Shown here: in pieces, positions 42,423 to 51,624 of the stretch | Layout: every line of letters starts with the position of its first letter | How positions within the stretch are numbered: the first letter of the stretch is position 1 | From: Bradyrhizobium sp. NDS-1 | GTDB taxonomy: Bacteria > Pseudomonadota > Alphaproteobacteria > Rhizobiales > Xanthobacteraceae | Length of the DNA stretch: 64,000 bases | NCBI RefSeq assembly: GCF_032918005.1 | Contig: NZ_CP136628.1 | Coordinates: 5,999,501-6,063,500 of the forward strand | Direction of reading: 5' to 3' | Position numbers and translations under genes: made by a program | Notes under the pieces: model-generated | Told to the model about the DNA's origin: nothing | The model's input: only the letters and a program-made list of their open reading frames with translations | Databases searched by the model: none

Positions 42423-44930
42423 CTATTTGTTCAAGCCAGCCGTCGGCGCGGCGCCCGGCGGCGTCGGCGCCACGGGGAGGGCCGAGACCACGGCCCCCTT
42501 GATCATGCGGTCGGTGCCGAGGGGGGACGAGGTGTCCACGGTGCCCTTGGTGACGAAATCCACCACGTCGGCAGAATATTCAACCGGATTGTCCGTGTGG
42601 ATGAAATGACCTGTCTCCGGATAGACCTTCAGCATCGGTCGGTTGCCCGCATTGGTCATGCGGGTCATGAACGGCGTAATGACGTCGCGTCCGAGGTCCG
42701 TCAGGCCGTTAAAGGCGGGCGTCGGGATGAACGGCTCCTTGTCGCCAAAGGCCAGGAAGATCGGCGCCTTAATCTGCGTAAGCCGCTCGTAGAGGTTCTT
42801 CGGATCGTCCTGCTGGAGCTCGGCCCCGATCGTGTAGACGTCGAAGATGAAGACGTTGCACCACTGCTCGAGCTCCTTCGGGTTGCCCTTGGTCAACCCG
42901 ACGCGCTGCTCGGTGTGGAAGCGGGCATATTCGCTGTCGCCGAAGAAGTAGCCGCTCTTGGCCGCGGACACGGCGTTGGTGTCGGGGTCGCGCTTCTTGA
43001 AGTAGAAGAAGTCGCGGATGTTCTGCTCGTTCCGCGCCTTCTCGGCGGCCAGGATTCCGGTCTGGTCCCAGGCCTGCTTCCACTTCTCGAAGTCACGGCC
43101 GAAGGCGTCGTCGAACAGGCGCGCCTTCTTGTCCTTGGCGATGGTGATGTCGCGCGGATATTCCTCAAGGCCGGACGGCGCTTCCAGCGCGAGCCCCTGC
43201 ACCGCATCCGGCCACGTCAAGGCGTAGCCCATGACGAACTGGCCCCCGAGCGAATGGCCGAGGTAGTAGGCCTTCTTGACGCCGAGCTGGTTGACCACGA
43301 GGTCGTAGATGACCTCGCGCATATCCTGCATGGTGCGTGCCGGGCTCTTGTCGAGATTGCCGGGTCCGGACATGCCGTAATGCGGCAGATCAGGCACGAT
43401 CACGCGAACTCCGCTGCGCAGGGGATACTGCATGACGTTGCCGTAATGCCCGCCGAAAGCACCCTTGCCGTGGATGATGACAAGCGCCTTCGGGTCCCTG
43501 TCGGTCCCCGCATATTCGTCCATGTAGCCGATCTGCCAGGTGGTGCCGTTCTTGTCCTTCGCGTTGGCGTATTTCACCGGATAGGGATAGGTCACGAAGT
43601 CCTTCCAGAAGGATTTGCTCGCGTCGATCTTCTCGGCCACGCCCGGCACGCGATAGTTCTTGTCGACGAACGTTTGTGCACGATCGAGCGCTGCGACGTC
43701 GTCCATGAAGGCGACGAATTTAGGATCGTTCTTGCGCTGGTTGACGATCGGGAAGACGCCGTAATGGGCGACCGGGCTTTCCTGCGCGATGAGGTCTGCG
43801 CCGGGCACGCGATCGACGGCCTTCTCGGCCAGCTTGAAGTTCAGCCAGAGATCGTTGGTGATGTGCATCACCAGCGTCCGCGCCTGGATGCGGCCGAGAT
43901 AAGGATTGACGTTGTGCGTCTCGCCAACCCGGTTACGCCAGACGAGATCGACCGCGTCGTAAAGCTTGGCACGATTGGTGACGTTCAAGCCGGCCTTCTC
44001 GTTCGGCGAGTCCCAATAGAAAATTTCGGGCTGGACGGCAGCCCAATTCTGGGTCGTGCGGTAGGCGAAGTCATACCCCGTCATGCCGAGGATCGACCAG
44101 CCGAACGCAACGCCGGGGACCGGATGCTTCTCCTTGGGCAGCTTGTAATAATCGCCCTTGCTCGCCTGCCACACCGGATCGGATTCGATCGCCGCCGTCA
44201 TCATCTGGAAGGTCCAGTTGCCGACGGGATCGTCGCCGTCCGACTGCGTCGTGCCGCCAATCGGCATCAGCGCGTTGATGTATTCGGGATGCATGACGCC
44301 CCAGACATAGGTCTGCGTGCCACCCATGGAGACGCCGGACACCAGCGCGACGCGCGCAACTTTCAGCTCGTCGCGCAACAATCGGTAGTTCGCCTGCACC
44401 ATGTCGTAATAGCTATACTGCGGGAACTTGATGCCGAGGCCGTCGGACGGCTTGCTTGCGCCCCAGGTACCGAGCGGATCGACCATGATCACGTAGTAGC
44501 GGTCGGTATCGATCGGCCGGCCCGGGCCAATGATCGGCACGCCGCCCGAGAGCGGTGCGCCCTTGACCCACTGCTCGTACATGTCGGTAGAATCGCCCGA
44601 ATAATAGGAGTTGATGACGATCGCATTGGTGATCTCGCCTGCGGCGTTGCGGCGTGCATTGCCAATCGCGATGTAGGCCGTCCGCAGCTTACCGCCGCCG
44701 AGCGATTCCAGCGTGACGCCGCCTTCACCGCCGCTCTCCCATTTGGACGGATTGGCGAGATCGTACTTTCCACCGAGGCGGAAGTTGGAGATCTCGTAGG
44801 ACTTCTTCAAACCATCGTGCTGCATCTGCGACGAGCGCCGCGTGAAGGGCTGGGCAACGGCGAGAGCCGTGCCGACGAGCAGCAGAACGAGGGTGACGAG
44901 GCAATGCCTCAGAGCGCCTCTTCCGGACAT
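42423..44930 (-). CDS. Exported protein with two tandem alpha/beta hydrolase domains
   Basis: This 835-residue protein has a signal peptide (cut near AVAQP, about 27) and two nucleophile elbows. The first is S201 in VSGVSMGGTQ, within a domain of the homoserine acetyltransferase style (IVINSYYSG, DPLGTWGAS, ALMPIGG). The second is S560 in YLGHSLGGQF, with IIHGKGAFGGH, PDLPHYGMSGPG and a final His in YPETGHFIH. Fusion of two complete hydrolase domains in one periplasmic chain is unusual. Substrates are unknown. CGGGAGGGA upstream supports the start. A FixK-type box lies 68 nt upstream, shared with the divergent hydrolase gene. Confidence 0.8.
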   Translation of the reverse strand: MSGRGALRHCLVTLVLLLVGTALAVAQPFTRRSSQMQHDGLKKSYEISNFRLGGKYDLANPSKWESGGEGGVTLESLGGGKLRTAYIAIGNARRNAAGEITNAIVINSYYSGDSTDMYEQWVKGAPLSGGVPIIGPGRPIDTDRYYVIMVDPLGTWGASKPSDGLGIKFPQYSYYDMVQANYRLLRDELKVARVALVSGVSMGGTQTYVWGVMHPEYINALMPIGGTTQSDGDDPVGNWTFQMMTAAIESDPVWQASKGDYYKLPKEKHPVPGVAFGWSILGMTGYDFAYRTTQNWAAVQPEIFYWDSPNEKAGLNVTNRAKLYDAVDLVWRNRVGETHNVNPYLGRIQARTLVMHITNDLWLNFKLAEKAVDRVPGADLIAQESPVAHYGVFPIVNQRKNDPKFVAFMDDVAALDRAQTFVDKNYRVPGVAEKIDASKSFWKDFVTYPYPVKYANAKDKNGTTWQIGYMDEYAGTDRDPKALVIIHGKGAFGGHYGNVMQYPLRSGVRVIVPDLPHYGMSGPGNLDKSPARTMQDMREVIYDLVVNQLGVKKAYYLGHSLGGQFVMGYALTWPDAVQGLALEAPSGLEEYPRDITIAKDKKARLFDDAFGRDFEKWKQAWDQTGILAAEKARNEQNIRDFFYFKKRDPDTNAVSAAKSGYFFGDSEYARFHTEQRVGLTKGNPKELEQWCNVFIFDVYTIGAELQQDDPKNLYERLTQIKAPIFLAFGDKEPFIPTPAFNGLTDLGRDVITPFMTRMTNAGNRPMLKVYPETGHFIHTDNPVEYSADVVDFVTKGTVDTSSPLGTDRMIKGAVVSALPVAPTPPGAAPTAGLNK

Positions 44931-44990
44931 GACGTATCCCTCCCGATGGTGTTCCTTGCGAAAACGCTAGGTGGGGCGACATCGGGAGGC

Positions 44991-45004
44991 TTGATCTAAC
45001 TCAA
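44991..45004. promoter_or_regulatory. FixK/FNR-type box between divergent hydrolase operons
   Basis: TTGATCTAACTCAA has a perfect left arm and one mismatch in the right (CTCAA). The centre is 68 nt from the ATG at 44930 (minus). On the plus strand it is only 33 nt from the ATG at 45030, so it most likely serves the minus-strand operon. It could serve both if the plus-strand gene starts at 45063. Confidence 0.6.
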
Positions 45005-45029
45005 TGGAATCCTCTTCCGAGGATTGAGG

Positions 45030-45989
45030 ATGGCGCGACAGAACATCTGGCTGGTTTTTCCAATGCCTTTCCTCGATCACGGCTCATATCGGATACGCTA
45101 TGAGCTGGAAGGGCCGGCCGGCGCGCCCACTTATGTCCTCGTCAACGGCCTGACCCAGTATGCCGAGTTGTGGGCTGCCTACCGCGATGCACTCGTGGCC
45201 CGACATTTTCGCGTTGCGACATTCGACCTGCTGGGGCAAGGCGGGTCCGACAAGCCTGCCCTCTTCATCAACCAGGATGACCAGGTTACGGCACTTCGTC
45301 TCCTTATCGACGAGCTGGGCGACGGACCGGTCTTCCTCAGTGGCATCAGCTTCGGCGGCCTGATCGCGCTGCGCTATGCCATCGCGCATGGCAAGCGTCT
45401 GTCCGGCCTGGTGCCCATGAGCTGCTTTGCGGAACTCTCACCGCAATTGCTGCTGATCGGCAATGCCTTGCGCACCGGCCTCATTCTCGGCGGCACCGGC
45501 TATCTCCAGGATCTGCTGCTGCCCATGAACCTGTCCGACCGATGGTTGACGCCGCTCCTGGACAAGCTCGACAGCGTCAAGCGGCAGGGCTGGCTCGTCA
45601 ACGACGTCTACGCGCTTCAGAACCTGATGGAATCTTTCCTCGACTTCCAGCCACTGACGCCGCAGCTCTCGTCGATCTCCGTCCCGACCATGATCCTCAA
45701 CGGCGAGTTCGACTTCCTGACGCCGCGGCCTCTGCATGAAACGCTCAGGGTCGAAATTCCGGACAGCGCCTTGGTGATCATTCCGAAGGCGTATCATGCG
45801 TTTACGCTCGAGAAGGGCGCGCTTACTGCCGACCTGCTGGCACGCTTCGCCGAGAACGTGCTGGCCGGAAACTGGCAGGGCAACAAGGCAGTCTGGATCG
45901 CCCCGGAAGACCCGGGCGGCGCGCTTACGCCGTTCCCGGCCGGCTACGATCATCTGCGCGCGATCCCCGTTCAGAGGACGGCGACATGA
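45030..45989 (+). CDS. Alpha/beta hydrolase
   Basis: The ATG at 45030 (319 residues) has GAGG 7 nt upstream; the ATG at 45063 (MPFLDHGSYRIRYE...) is the alternative that fits the FixK-type box better. Hydrolase marks are YVLVNGLTQYAELW, FDLLGQGGSDKP, the nucleophile elbow LSGISFGGLIA (Ser near 107), NGEFDFLTP (acid) and KAYHAFTLE (His). The lack of a signal peptide suggests a cytoplasmic esterase or lactonase; substrate is unknown. The stop overlaps the next start (ATGA at 45986). Confidence 0.83.
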   Translation: MARQNIWLVFPMPFLDHGSYRIRYELEGPAGAPTYVLVNGLTQYAELWAAYRDALVARHFRVATFDLLGQGGSDKPALFINQDDQVTALRLLIDELGDGPVFLSGISFGGLIALRYAIAHGKRLSGLVPMSCFAELSPQLLLIGNALRTGLILGGTGYLQDLLLPMNLSDRWLTPLLDKLDSVKRQGWLVNDVYALQNLMESFLDFQPLTPQLSSISVPTMILNGEFDFLTPRPLHETLRVEIPDSALVIIPKAYHAFTLEKGALTADLLARFAENVLAGNWQGNKAVWIAPEDPGGALTPFPAGYDHLRAIPVQRTAT

Positions 45990-46594
45990 GTGAATTTTTC
46001 GGCCCGCTCGATTCCGAGGGCCGCGTGCCGCCGAACCAGCAGACGCGCGTCGCAGCCTTCCTGATGTCGGGCCATGGGGCGCTGGCGCGCCAGTTCGCAT
46101 TCACTCTGCCCATGAAGCTCGACACCGCCTGGCAGACCGAGCTGAACGCACAGTTCTACCGTGAGGCCGAGATCGTCTCACTCTTGATGCGCGCAACCTC
46201 ATGGGTACCGGATCTCGCCCTGGGCTATATGGTCGCATCCTGGGAAACCGCCTGGCTCCCCACCCCGATCGACGGCGTTGCAGACCGTTCTCTTGCAGGC
46301 GCGATCCACCTCGCGACGCTCGCGCACGCAGTTCATGCCGGCATCCGGCCGGCGGCCCTGTTGCCGGTGAACGCCAAGGCCGACGACCCCTTCGTCATGG
46401 CGCTGCGTCGCATCGAATTCGAGAGCGGCCGGCTGCTGCAAGGCCAAATCCTGTTCCTGAAGGGTCCCGAGCTGGTGCCCTTGCGCGATGCCGTGAGCGC
46501 GGCTCTCGAAAAGCGCCACGCCGGCGTGCGCAAGCTCTGGCGGGAAGCGCTGGAAAGCGTCGGTATCACGTTCACGAATGATGCGGAGCGTTGA
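45986..46594 (+). CDS. Hypothetical protein coupled to an alpha/beta hydrolase
   Basis: I do not recognise this 202-residue protein. It has no signal peptide or membrane segment. The first part contains VPPNQQTRVAAFLMSGHGALARQ; the middle is helical and apolar (LLMRATSWVPDLALGYMVASWETAW); the end is charged (EKRHAGVRKLWREALESVG). Overlap with the hydrolase gene by 4 bp suggests a joint function. Its stop codon lies inside the FixK-type box at 46591-46604. Confidence 0.65.
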   Translation: MSEFFGPLDSEGRVPPNQQTRVAAFLMSGHGALARQFAFTLPMKLDTAWQTELNAQFYREAEIVSLLMRATSWVPDLALGYMVASWETAWLPTPIDGVADRSLAGAIHLATLAHAVHAGIRPAALLPVNAKADDPFVMALRRIEFESGRLLQGQILFLKGPELVPLRDAVSAALEKRHAGVRKLWREALESVGITFTNDAER

Positions 46595-46604
46595 CGCAGA
46601 TCAA
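46591..46604 (+). promoter_or_regulatory. FixK/FNR-type box upstream of the CoA-transferase operon
   Basis: TTGACGCAGATCAA matches TTGAY-N4-RTCAA. The centre is 76 nt upstream of the ATG at 46673. It overlaps the stop codon of the preceding gene. Confidence 0.65.
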
Positions 46605-46672
46605 AGGACCCGAGCGACCGCCGACCAACATTCCCTCACCGCCTTCGACGCGTCCCGACCGGAGTTTCAATC

Positions 46673-47320
46673 ATGAAGGCCGTCTCCATCGAAGAAGCCG
46701 TTGCCATGATCCCATCGGGCGCGACCGTCATGGTGGGCGGGTTCATGGGCGTCGGAACGCCGGAGCGACTGCTCGACGAGATGGTCCGGCAGCATAAGAC
46801 CGGCCTGTCCCTGATTTCCAACGACGCAGCGACGCCCGGTAAAGGTGTCGGCAAGCTGTTCGAGGCCTCGCTGGTCTCCCGATTGACCGCGACCCATATC
46901 GGCCTCAATCCGAAAGCGCAGCAGCAGATGCTGGCGAACCAGATCGCCGTCGATCTCGTGCCGCAAGGCACCTTCGTCGAACGCATTCGCGCCGGCGGAT
47001 GCGGCCTGGGCGGCGTCCTGACACCGACGGGTGTCGGCACCCTTGTCGCGGAAGGCAAGCGTCAGATCGAGGTCGACGGCAAGCCGTTCCTGCTCGAGAC
47101 CGCATTGCGGGCCCAGTTCGCGCTGGTACACGCCTTTCTTGCGGATTACCTCGGCAACCTCGCCTATGCGCTGACGTCGCGCAACTTCAACCCGATCATG
47201 GCGATGGCTGCCGATACCGTGATCGTGACGGCGGAGCACATCGTGCCCGTCGGCGTCATCGCGCCCGACCACGTCGTGACGCCGGCGCCGCTCGTCGACT
47301 ACCTCATTGCGAACGGGTGA
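46673..47320 (+). CDS. 3-oxoacid CoA-transferase, subunit A
   Basis: The 215 residues belong to the class I CoA-transferase alpha subunit (ScoA/AtoD). Signatures are SGATVMVGGFMGVGTPERLLD near the N-terminus, GLSLISNDA, a TPTGVGTLVAEGK segment and NFNPIMAMAADTVI. Together with the B subunit it moves CoA between succinyl- or acetyl-CoA and a 3-oxo or short fatty acid. The specific acid is open. The next gene follows after 4 bases, and a FixK-type box precedes the operon, suggesting use in low-oxygen acyl metabolism. Confidence 0.88.
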   Translation: MKAVSIEEAVAMIPSGATVMVGGFMGVGTPERLLDEMVRQHKTGLSLISNDAATPGKGVGKLFEASLVSRLTATHIGLNPKAQQQMLANQIAVDLVPQGTFVERIRAGGCGLGGVLTPTGVGTLVAEGKRQIEVDGKPFLLETALRAQFALVHAFLADYLGNLAYALTSRNFNPIMAMAADTVIVTAEHIVPVGVIAPDHVVTPAPLVDYLIANG

Positions 47321-47324
47321 GATC

Positions 47325-47975
47325 ATGGATCCGCAGATCGTCATCGCCCGCCGCGTCGCCAAGGAGCTGAAGAGCGGCGACCTCGTCAATCTGGGCATCG
47401 GCATTCCGACGCTGGTTGCGAACTACGTGCCCGCCGATCTGAAAGTGTTCTTCCAGTCGGAGAACGGCCTCATCGGCACCGGTCCGATTCCCGAGCAAGG
47501 CATGGCGCATCCGACACTGACCGATGCCGGCGGCCGCCCGATCAGCGCGCTGCCGGGGGCTTCGGTCTTCGACAGCGCGATGTCGTTCGGTCTGATCCGC
47601 GGCGGCCATGTCGACGTCACCGTGCTCGGCGGGCTTCAGGTCGACGCGCACGGCCATCTCGCCAATTGGATGATTCCCGGCAAGATGGTGCCGGGCATGG
47701 GCGGCGCGATGGACCTCGTCAGCGGCGCCAAGCGGGTGATCGTCGCCATGCAGCACGCCGCCAAGGGCAAATCGAAGATCGTCAAGCAATGCAATTTGCC
47801 CCTGACGTCAGCGCGGCAGGTCGACCTGGTCGTGACCGACATGGCCGTGATCGGTTTCCCCGAGGGCAGGGCCACCCTGCTGGAGACCGCGCCCGGCGTC
47901 AGCGTCGGCGAGGTCCTCGCGGTAACGGAGGCCGAGCTCGTCGTACCCGACAACGTTGCAGAAATGAAGATCTGA
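47325..47975 (+). CDS. 3-oxoacid CoA-transferase, subunit B
   Basis: I use the ATG at 47325 (216 residues) instead of 47307, which would overlap subunit A. The beta-subunit marks are LVNLGIGIPTLVANY, the catalytic Glu at about 46 in FFQSENGLIG, GGHVDVTVLGGLQVD and a NLPLTSARQVDLVVTD segment. The Glu forms the acyl-glutamyl and glutamyl-CoA intermediates in this class. It is followed after 13 bases by the MaoC-like gene. Confidence 0.9.
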   Translation: MDPQIVIARRVAKELKSGDLVNLGIGIPTLVANYVPADLKVFFQSENGLIGTGPIPEQGMAHPTLTDAGGRPISALPGASVFDSAMSFGLIRGGHVDVTVLGGLQVDAHGHLANWMIPGKMVPGMGGAMDLVSGAKRVIVAMQHAAKGKSKIVKQCNLPLTSARQVDLVVTDMAVIGFPEGRATLLETAPGVSVGEVLAVTEAELVVPDNVAEMKI

Positions 47976-47988
47976 CGAGGCCACGATC

Positions 47989-48447
47989 ATGCGGATATTC
48001 GGCGACTTCAACGAGATCAAATCGGCCGTCGGCACCGAGATCGGAGCCAGCGACTGGGTTGAGGTGACACAGGACCGGATCAACCAGTTCGCGCAAGCGA
48101 CCTGCGACGAACAGTGGATCCACGTCGACCAGGAGCGCGCGGCCAAGGAGATGCCCGGCGGAAAGACCATCGCCCACGGCCTCCTCTCGCTGGCACTCGC
48201 GCCGCTGTTCATCCGCTCGGTCATCGGTCTGAAGGGGCTACGCAACACGCTCAACTACGGTGCTGACCGGATCAGATATCTCGCGCCGGTGCCGGCAGGG
48301 TCAAAGCTGCGTGGCCGCGTCACCGTGGCGGAGACCGAGGACGTGCCGCCGGACGGCTTGCGTGTGAACTACCATCTCGTGATCGAGATCGAGGGCGGCA
48401 AGAAGCCCGCTTGCGTCGCCGAGCTGATCGCCCTGCACTATCGCTGA
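47989..48447 (+). CDS. MaoC-family (R)-specific enoyl-CoA hydratase-like protein
   Basis: The 152 residues form a single hotdog domain. The hydratase motif reads TQDRINQFAQATCDEQWIH ... AKEMPGGKTIAHGLLSL; the Asp and His of the active site lie in ATCDEQWIHVD and TIAHG. Single-domain members hydrate trans-2-enoyl-CoA to (R)-3-hydroxyacyl-CoA and feed polyhydroxyalkanoate synthesis. It is the third gene of the FixK-box operon with the CoA-transferase, which supports an acyl-CoA role. It converges on the FabI gene, with repeat copy B between. Confidence 0.88.
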   Translation: MRIFGDFNEIKSAVGTEIGASDWVEVTQDRINQFAQATCDEQWIHVDQERAAKEMPGGKTIAHGLLSLALAPLFIRSVIGLKGLRNTLNYGADRIRYLAPVPAGSKLRGRVTVAETEDVPPDGLRVNYHLVIEIEGGKKPACVAELIALHYR

Positions 48448-48456
48448 GCAAAAAAG

Positions 48457-48578
48457 GCGAAAACAACCCCATGCACAGTAGGATGGGGCTTGAAGTCATT
48501 ACGTTTTTCGGTCAGCGACATGTCAGCCTGAAGGACGGTTGCCCCGTCGGGCAAAACACCGGCATAGGTGGCATCATC
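48457..48578 (+). repeat. Dispersed intergenic repeat, copy B
   Basis: This copy shares with 2302-2429 an identical 25-bp block (48457-48481), CGTCGGGCAAAAC (48545-48557) and GGCATCATC (48570-48578), in the same order and orientation. It fills the gap between the convergent MaoC and FabI genes, just after the MaoC stop. The spacer between the first two blocks differs in sequence and by 7 bp in length. Confidence 0.75.
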
Positions 48579-48627
48579 AGCCCCTCATCCGCGCGACTGC
48601 CGGACGCGACAGCAACAACCTCGCGCC

Positions 48628-49416
48628 TCAATCGATGATGTGATAGCCGCCGTCGATGTAGAGCACGCCGCCGGTGATCAGCTTGGCGCCGTCGAGTGCG
48701 AGGAACGCCGTGGCATTGCCGACATCTTCGATGCTGACGAGGCTGCGGGTCGGCGCGGTGGATTGTGCTTTGTCCATCAGATCGTCGAACTCCGGGATTC
48801 CCGACGCGGCACGCGTGGCGAGCGGCCCGGGGGAGATCGCGTGGACACGGATGCCCTTCGGACCAAGCTCGGCTGCGATGTAGCGGACGGCGGCTTCAAG
48901 AGCCGCTTTGGCCACGCCCATCACGTTGTAGTTCTTCACGACCATCTGGCTGCCGTAATAGGTCATGGTGAACATCGTTCCGCCATTCTTCATGAGTGGC
49001 TCGGCCAGATGTGCCATCCGCATGAACGACCAACATGAGACGTCCATTGTCTTGAGGAAGCCATCGCGGCCGACGTCGACGACACGGCCGTGCAATGCTT
49101 CCTTCGGCGAGAAGGCGATCGAGTGCAGCAGGAAATCGAGTTGCCCCCATTCCTTCTCGATGCGCTCGAATACCGCCTCAGTCTGCCCCTCGACCATCAC
49201 GTCCATCGGCATGAAGATCGGAGCCTCCAGCGCCTGCGCCAAGGGCTCGACGTGCTTTTTGGCCCGATCGTTCAGATAAGTCACCGCGACCTCGGCGCCG
49301 AGAGCGCGGAACGCCCTGGCGCATCCCCACGCAATCGACTGATCATTGGCGATACCGACGACGAGGCCCTTCTTGCCCTTGAGGGCAACCTTGCTGTCCG
49401 GGAAAACGGGAATCAT
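48628..49416 (-). CDS. fabI: Enoyl-[acyl-carrier-protein] reductase (NADH) FabI
   Basis: The ATG at 49416 overlaps the acetate kinase stop by 4 bp and gives 262 residues; the long open frame to 49986 is a shadow. The dinucleotide site is [11 protein letters not shown] (21-31), followed by MDVMVEGQ. Then come [10 protein letters not shown], the catalytic Y163 and K170 in YNVMGVAK, and [14 protein letters not shown]. The reaction is the last step of fatty-acid elongation. A FabI in an operon with acetate kinase and phosphotransacetylase, behind a FixK-type box, suggests a second copy for low-oxygen acyl metabolism or as an NADH sink. Confidence 0.9.
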   Translation of the reverse strand: MIPVFPDSKVALKGKKGLVVGIANDQSIAWGCARAFRALGAEVAVTYLNDRAKKHVEPLAQALEAPIFMPMDVMVEGQTEAVFERIEKEWGQLDFLLHSIAFSPKEALHGRVVDVGRDGFLKTMDVSCWSFMRMAHLAEPLMKNGGTMFTMTYYGSQMVVKNYNVMGVAKAALEAAVRYIAAELGPKGIRVHAISPGPLATRAASGIPEFDDLMDKAQSTAPTRSLVSIEDVGNATAFLALDGAKLITGGVLYIDGGYHIID

Positions 49417-50627
49417 GACACCCTCTTGGTTCTGGAATCGTGCGATTTGCCGTTCATCAGGAGCGCCAGCGTGTGCTGCGCAATCATCAATTCCTCGTCC
49501 GTCGGCACGACGTAGACGGGAATGGCGCTGTCGGGACGCGATATCAGTCGGGCGTGACGCGCATTCTCGCTTGCATCCAGCGCGACGCCGAACCAGCCCA
49601 GGTGCTCGGCAACGCGCGCGCGGATGCCGGCGGAGTTCTCGCCAATGCCGGCGGTGAAAACGAAGGCATCCAAACCCTGCAGGGCGGCGGCGAGCATGCC
49701 GGCGTTGAGCCCGATCCGATAGACAAAACAATCGATCGCCAGTTTTGCGTTGAAGCTGTCGCTGGCTTCGAGCTCCCGCATGTCGTTGCTGATGCCGGAC
49801 AAGCCTTTCAACCCGCAATCGCGATAGAGAAAATCCTGGACCTTTGCGGCGGACAGCCCCTTCTCCGACATCAGGTAAAGCACGACGCCGGGATCGAGCT
49901 GGCCGGGCCGTGTGCCCATCGGAAGCCCATCCAGCGCGGTGAATCCCATGGTGCTTTCGACACTCCGTCCGCCCTTGATGGCGCACATCGACGCGCCGCT
50001 GCCGAGATGAGCGACAATGACCCGCCTGTTCGCGATTTCAGGGGCAATCTGGGGCAGCGTTTTCGAGACATATTCGTAGGAAAGCCCGTGGAAGCCGTAC
50101 CGCCGCACGCCTTCCGAATGAAGCTGATGCGGGATCGCGTAATGGTCCGCGACCGCACTATGCGTGCGATGAAACGCCGTATCGAAGCAGGCGACCTGGG
50201 GCAGCTTCGGAAAGTTGACGAGGATCGAGCGGACTGGAGCCAGATTGTGCGGCTGATGCAGCGGTGCCAGCGTGACCAGGCGCTCCAGACGTGCCACCAC
50301 GCCATGATCGATCAATACCGGCCGGTCGAACTCCGGGCCGCCGTGCACCACGCGGTGCCCGACGGCAAGCGGGGTGATCTGCACCTCGTTCCGCAGCCAG
50401 TCGCCCGCAACCTCCATCGCGGCCGGAACATCTGCGACCGCCTCGATCGGATAGGCACGATCTGCCAATGAAGCGCCGCTGATGTCACTGGCCCGCAGGC
50501 GCGGCCGCGTGCCGATGCCATCCATCTGGCCTTTGATCTGGCGGCGAAGGGTGCCCTCGCCCTCGACCGAATAGACCTGGAACTTCACACTCGATGAGCC
50601 GGCGTTCACGACAAGGATCGTATCCAT
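49413..50627 (-). CDS. ackA: Acetate kinase
   Basis: The ATG at 50627 (404 residues) follows the upstream stop by 5 bases. The ASKHA phosphotransferase signatures are all present: [93 protein letters not shown] and FTAGIGENS. The enzyme makes ATP and acetate from acetyl phosphate, or the reverse. Coupled to the phosphate acyltransferase gene, it gives substrate-level ATP when respiration is limited. Butyrate or propionate may also be used. Confidence 0.95.
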   Translation of the reverse strand: MDTILVVNAGSSSVKFQVYSVEGEGTLRRQIKGQMDGIGTRPRLRASDISGASLADRAYPIEAVADVPAAMEVAGDWLRNEVQITPLAVGHRVVHGGPEFDRPVLIDHGVVARLERLVTLAPLHQPHNLAPVRSILVNFPKLPQVACFDTAFHRTHSAVADHYAIPHQLHSEGVRRYGFHGLSYEYVSKTLPQIAPEIANRRVIVAHLGSGASMCAIKGGRSVESTMGFTALDGLPMGTRPGQLDPGVVLYLMSEKGLSAAKVQDFLYRDCGLKGLSGISNDMRELEASDSFNAKLAIDCFVYRIGLNAGMLAAALQGLDAFVFTAGIGENSAGIRARVAEHLGWFGVALDASENARHARLISRPDSAIPVYVVPTDEELMIAQHTLALLMNGKSHDSRTKRVS

Positions 50628-50632
50628 GGCGA

Positions 50633-51595
50633 TCACGCGGCAATCGTTGGCGTTTTCAGTCGTCTGGCGTTCGCGTAAAGCGCGGCGACCGCGCAGGAGG
50701 CCATTCGCGCACGTGGTGAGTCGGCCCGCGAGGTCAGGACGACCGGCACCCGAGCGCCGAGCACGACACCCGCACCATCCGCCTTGGCAAAATAGGCGAG
50801 GTTCTTCGCCAGCATGTTGCCGGCCTCGAGATCGGGAACGACCAGGATCTGAGCCCTCCCCGCAACGTCCGACTTGATGCCCTTGATGCGCGCCGCCTCC
50901 GGATCGATCGCATTGTCGAAGGCCAGCGGACCGTCCAGCAGTCCGCCGGTAATCTGGCCGCGATCAGCCATCTTGCAGAGCGCTGCAGCCTCGATGGTCG
51001 ACGGGATCTTGGAAGTTACGGTCTCGACGGCGGAGAGGATGGCAACCCGAGGCAGCTTGCCGAAGCCGGTCTGCGTGTAGAGGTCGATTGCATTCTGGAT
51101 GATATCGCGCTTGGCATCGAGATCCGGGAAGATGTTGATGGCCGCGTCCGTCACAAAGATGGTCTCGGCATAGGCTGGCACGTCCATGACGAACACGTGG
51201 CTGATGCGCCGGTCGGTGCGCAGGCCCCCGACCTTCGCCGTGACTGCGCGCATCAACTCGTCGGTGTGCAGGCTGCCTTTCATCAGCAATTCGCCTCTGG
51301 CGGCATGAATGAGTTCGACGCCCTTCGCTGCCGCGTCGTCGCTGTGCGCGGCATCGACGATCTCGTATCCGGAGATATCGACGCTGAACCTCGCGGCCGT
51401 CTCCCTGATCTTGCTAGCGGGCCCGACCAGCACCGGCTCGATGATCCCGGCCTGGGCGCTCTCGACGGCGCCGCGGAGCGAGGTCTCGTCGCATGGATGC
51501 ACCACGATGGTCGGGGCGGGCGACGCCGCTCTGGCTGCCGCGATCAGCCGATCATATTTACTAGGAGACTGTGCGGGTCTCGTATCGGCTGACAT
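50633..51595 (-). CDS. Phosphate acetyl/butyryltransferase
   Basis: The ATG at 51595 has GGAGGG 7 nt upstream (320 residues). The PTA/PTB fold is seen in [21 protein letters not shown] (split motif), [47 protein letters not shown] and [15 protein letters not shown]. The enzyme swaps CoA for phosphate on acetyl- or butyryl-CoA. Length is that of stand-alone short PTA/PTB enzymes. It lies between the DUF3141 gene (29 bases) and acetate kinase in one operon. Confidence 0.92.
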   Translation of the reverse strand: MSADTRPAQSPSKYDRLIAAARAASPAPTIVVHPCDETSLRGAVESAQAGIIEPVLVGPASKIRETAARFSVDISGYEIVDAAHSDDAAAKGVELIHAARGELLMKGSLHTDELMRAVTAKVGGLRTDRRISHVFVMDVPAYAETIFVTDAAINIFPDLDAKRDIIQNAIDLYTQTGFGKLPRVAILSAVETVTSKIPSTIEAAALCKMADRGQITGGLLDGPLAFDNAIDPEAARIKGIKSDVAGRAQILVVPDLEAGNMLAKNLAYFAKADGAGVVLGARVPVVLTSRADSPRARMASCAVAALYANARRLKTPTIAA

Positions 51596-51624
51596 GATGT
51601 CGCCCTCCATCCTTCCGATGTGCG

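Noticed and set aside
42120..44999. 959-codon plus-strand frame
   Set aside because: It is the reverse of the double-hydrolase gene. Its histidine/arginine/leucine-rich composition is that of a GC-rich shadow frame, and it shows no domain.
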